Source of the DNA: Marisimplicoccus sp964437815
GTDB taxonomy: Bacteria; Bacteroidota; Bacteroidia; Flavobacteriales; Flavobacteriaceae
NCBI GenBank assembly: GCA_964437815.1
Contig: CAYTIE010000024.1
Location: 1 to 16,176 of the forward strand
DNA: 16,176 nt
Reading direction: 5' to 3'
Shown here: in pieces, positions 14,458-16,176 of the stretch
Layout of the letters: the number at the start of each line of letters is the position of its first letter
Numbering within the stretch: position 1 is the stretch's first letter
Made by a program: the position numbers and the translations under genes
Notes under the pieces: model-generated
Told to the model about the DNA's origin: nothing
The model's database searches: none
The model's input: only the letters and a program-made list of their open reading frames with translations

Positions 14458-15668
14458 TAGAATGATTTATAAATATCTTTAGAATTTAACTTTACTGTCT
14501 TTAACTGATTATTTTCATTCTCAAAAACAGTCCAAACAATAAATATCTTGTCATCGAGTATTTCTAATTGTGGTACTCCTGTATTCCTTCCACTATCAAT
14601 TTTAGAAATTGTAATTGGCTTTGAAACTTTTCCATCTATTGAAACTTTTTTTATTCTTAAATATGTCCCAGAATCATCGCCTTCCATATAACTAACCAGT
14701 ACTTCCTCTTTGTCTAAGAAAGCAACATCTACTCTTCCAATAGCATCATGATCATTAATTTTTATTGGGCCACTGAAAGAAGACCCATACAATTCTGAAA
14801 ATGAAAGATTAACCCTTGGCTTTCCGTCAGAAACAGTAAACCAACTTACAGCGACATTGTTTGAATTAGAGACAACTTTAGGACCATTTACTGGACATCC
14901 ATATATTACCCATCCATCATTATGGACTGGAATAGGATTTTCCCAAACATCATCTATATTTCGTGTTACATATATATCTCGAACTTCGTTCTCGCTTCTA
15001 TCTCTATAAACTACTAAAGGCCCTTTATCAGTATGTGTTATCGATGTCTGACAACAATCACAAACAGATGAATCTAGTTCAATCTCATTTATAATATCCC
15101 CAGCATTTGTTATTTCCGCAAATCGAATGGTCATTGGTTTGTGATTTCCATCCACTTCTTTCTCTACTGTATTCCTTCCATCTAACCAAGTAATAAGAAA
15201 CCCTTCGTTATTGGTTGCAACTATACTTACAAAACCATGTTCTGCTTTGAAGCCATCCGTATTTAATATAAAATCTTCTTTTATTTTCTCTCCAGATAAT
15301 TTCTGTAGATTTAAAAAAACATCATAAGTATATGTCCCAGAAGCAGATTTTTTTAAGTAGCTTGTTAGAACATGATCCCCGCTAATTGCATGAGTTGGAA
15401 AATCAGCCCAATTAACAAACCAGTCAGAACCAATTGCCAATGTTTGTGGATTAGTCCATTCTTCATCTTTGAGTTGTCTGAAATTTAAACTAGCATTCAT
15501 GTCTTGGTCAGTAGAAATCCATGTCAATGATAAGTAACCATTACTTGAAACTAAACTAGGCTGTGCATTACTATTATCATATAAAAAAGATATTTCTTCT
15601 ATTATGATATCGTTGGATTGACAAGAAACAATAGTTAAAAAAGACAAAAGGACAATAAACTTTTTCAT
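14457..15668 (-). CDS. Sialidase-like beta-propeller lipoprotein with CxCC motif, function unknown
   Basis: This 403-residue lipoprotein has signal FIVLLSFLTIVSC with C16 in a good lipobox. The body is built of repeated beta-strand blades and would be annotated by similarity as an exo-alpha-sialidase-type protein, but I find no Asp-box (SxDxGxxW) and no convincing sialidase arginine triad, so sialidase activity is doubtful. Instead it has family landmarks: WFVNWADFP (83-91), EHGFVS (143-148), WLDGR (161-165), C203-D-C205-C206-QT, YRDRSENEVRDI (221-232), DGWVIYGCPVNGP (251-263, with C258), and GRVDVAFL (311-318). Four cysteines in the mature part, three clustered, suggest a disulfide or metal site. 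It starts one base after the TlpA-like gene ends and overlaps the next gene by one base, so the three are made together. The redox/metal idea is inference. Confidence 0.8.
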   Translation of the reverse strand: MKKFIVLLSFLTIVSCQSNDIIIEEISFLYDNSNAQPSLVSSNGYLSLTWISTDQDMNASLNFRQLKDEEWTNPQTLAIGSDWFVNWADFPTHAISGDHVLTSYLKKSASGTYTYDVFLNLQKLSGEKIKEDFILNTDGFKAEHGFVSIVATNNEGFLITWLDGRNTVEKEVDGNHKPMTIRFAEITNAGDIINEIELDSSVCDCCQTSITHTDKGPLVVYRDRSENEVRDIYVTRNIDDVWENPIPVHNDGWVIYGCPVNGPKVVSNSNNVAVSWFTVSDGKPRVNLSFSELYGSSFSGPIKINDHDAIGRVDVAFLDKEEVLVSYMEGDDSGTYLRIKKVSIDGKVSKPITISKIDSGRNTGVPQLEILDDKIFIVWTVFENENNQLKTVKLNSKDIYKSF

Positions 15669-15669
15669 G

Positions 15670-16161
15670 TTACAGCGTCTTTAGTTTATTTATCATTTCT
15701 TCAGAATCCCATTCAATTGCTCCAACAATAGTTTCAATTAATTTTCCATTTTCATCAAAAATATATGATGTAGGCATAGAATAAATTCCAAGTGTTTCAA
15801 ATGATTTAATGGATTTTAAAAAATTGAAGTCAAAATTCCTGTCGTTTTTAAACTTAGATATTTTAGAAATTGTTTCATCTGAAACTAACAAGAAAGTATA
15901 GCCATAATCTTCCAATATTTCTTCAGCTCTCTTGAGACTGGGCATTTCCTTTATGCATGGTCTACACCAAGTAGCCCAATAATTAATTACAATTTTGCCT
16001 TCTTTATAGACTGAGAGATCTAGGTTATTCTCAGATAAGTCTAAAAATGAAGTTTTAAGTTGTAATGATTCTAAATCCGAAACTTTTTTGTTATTTGTAA
16101 TATCTGGATTACAGCCCAATAATAGGAAGTAAGCTAATGTGTAAATAATAATCTTTTTCAA
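15670..16161 (-). CDS. TlpA-like thioredoxin-fold lipoprotein
   Basis: This 163-residue protein has a lipoprotein signal (IIIYTLAYFLLLGC, C17 in lipobox LLGC) and then a TlpA/ResA-type thioredoxin fold. The strand VINYWATW precedes the active site W65-C66-R67-P68-C69, and the conserved cis-proline is P130 in SMPTSYIFDENG. It would act as a membrane-anchored thiol reductant or oxidant in the periplasm, for example on cytochrome c maturation or metalloprotein cysteines. The ATG at 16161 is the only good start; only 15 bases of A/T-rich sequence upstream are in the window, so its promoter and any preceding gene are not visible. It is immediately upstream of the CxCC propeller gene (1-base gap), an obvious candidate for its substrate; that partnership is inferred from position only. 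Confidence 0.92.
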   Translation of the reverse strand: MKKIIIYTLAYFLLLGCNPDITNNKKVSDLESLQLKTSFLDLSENNLDLSVYKEGKIVINYWATWCRPCIKEMPSLKRAEEILEDYGYTFLLVSDETISKISKFKNDRNFDFNFLKSIKSFETLGIYSMPTSYIFDENGKLIETIVGAIEWDSEEMINKLKTL

Positions 16162-16176
16162 TTTTAAATAAATTTA

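Noticed and set aside
1..16176. Mobile element, prophage, CRISPR array or defence system
   Set aside because: No transposase, integrase, phage, Cas or known defence protein family, no direct-repeat array and no tRNA gene was recognised on either strand.

Overview
This AT-rich, densely packed window looks like the chromosome of a marine-type member of Bacteroidota, most likely Flavobacteriia. The evidence is the family content: a DUF4292 lipoprotein, an EnvC-like coiled-coil/degenerate-LytM protein, an HU-CCDC81/TM/SPOR protein, a flavobacterial-style PlsC and a TrhO with a cysteine-rich tail. In addition, several genes are preceded by the Bacteroidota-type -7 box TAnnTTTG instead of a sigma70-like -10, and Shine-Dalgarno sequences are mostly absent. 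I saw no tRNA, rRNA, CRISPR array, insertion sequence or phage gene, and no gene-free stretch longer than about 150 bases.

Layout. (1) Positions 1-1409: the tail of the F1 ATP synthase operon, with the end of atpA and all of atpG. (2) 1471-3457: a cell-envelope pair, a DUF4292 lipoprotein overlapping an EnvC-like secreted protein by 17 bases, facing a convergent HU/TM/SPOR protein (3460-4362, minus) that follows trpS (4386-5354, minus). (3) 5355-5442: a compact divergent promoter region between trpS and plsC (5443-6234). (4) recA (6237 region, minus) is convergent with plsC and divergent from a secreted M24 metallopeptidase (7292-8623). (5) 8677-12005: trhO (tRNA wobble-uridine hydroxylase) followed 5 bases later by a class A penicillin-binding protein. 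(6) 12002-13460: a GNAT acetyltransferase (minus) and a divergent LpxR-like lipid A deacylase that must start at TTG. (7) 13461-13611: a 151-base spacer with a 15-base perfect inverted repeat. (8) 13612-16161 (minus): a tightly coupled run of three predicted lipoproteins: a TlpA-like thioredoxin, a sialidase-like beta-propeller with a CxCC motif, and a second propeller-like protein with DWED and DTGNN motifs.

Most of the window is housekeeping: energy, translation, recombination, phospholipid and peptidoglycan synthesis. The part least explained by known biology is the last cluster. There, an envelope-anchored thiol oxidoreductase is encoded base-to-base with a cysteine-motif propeller protein that has no assigned function; a redox or metal-handling role is my inference. 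I do not claim that the window contains a proven new system.
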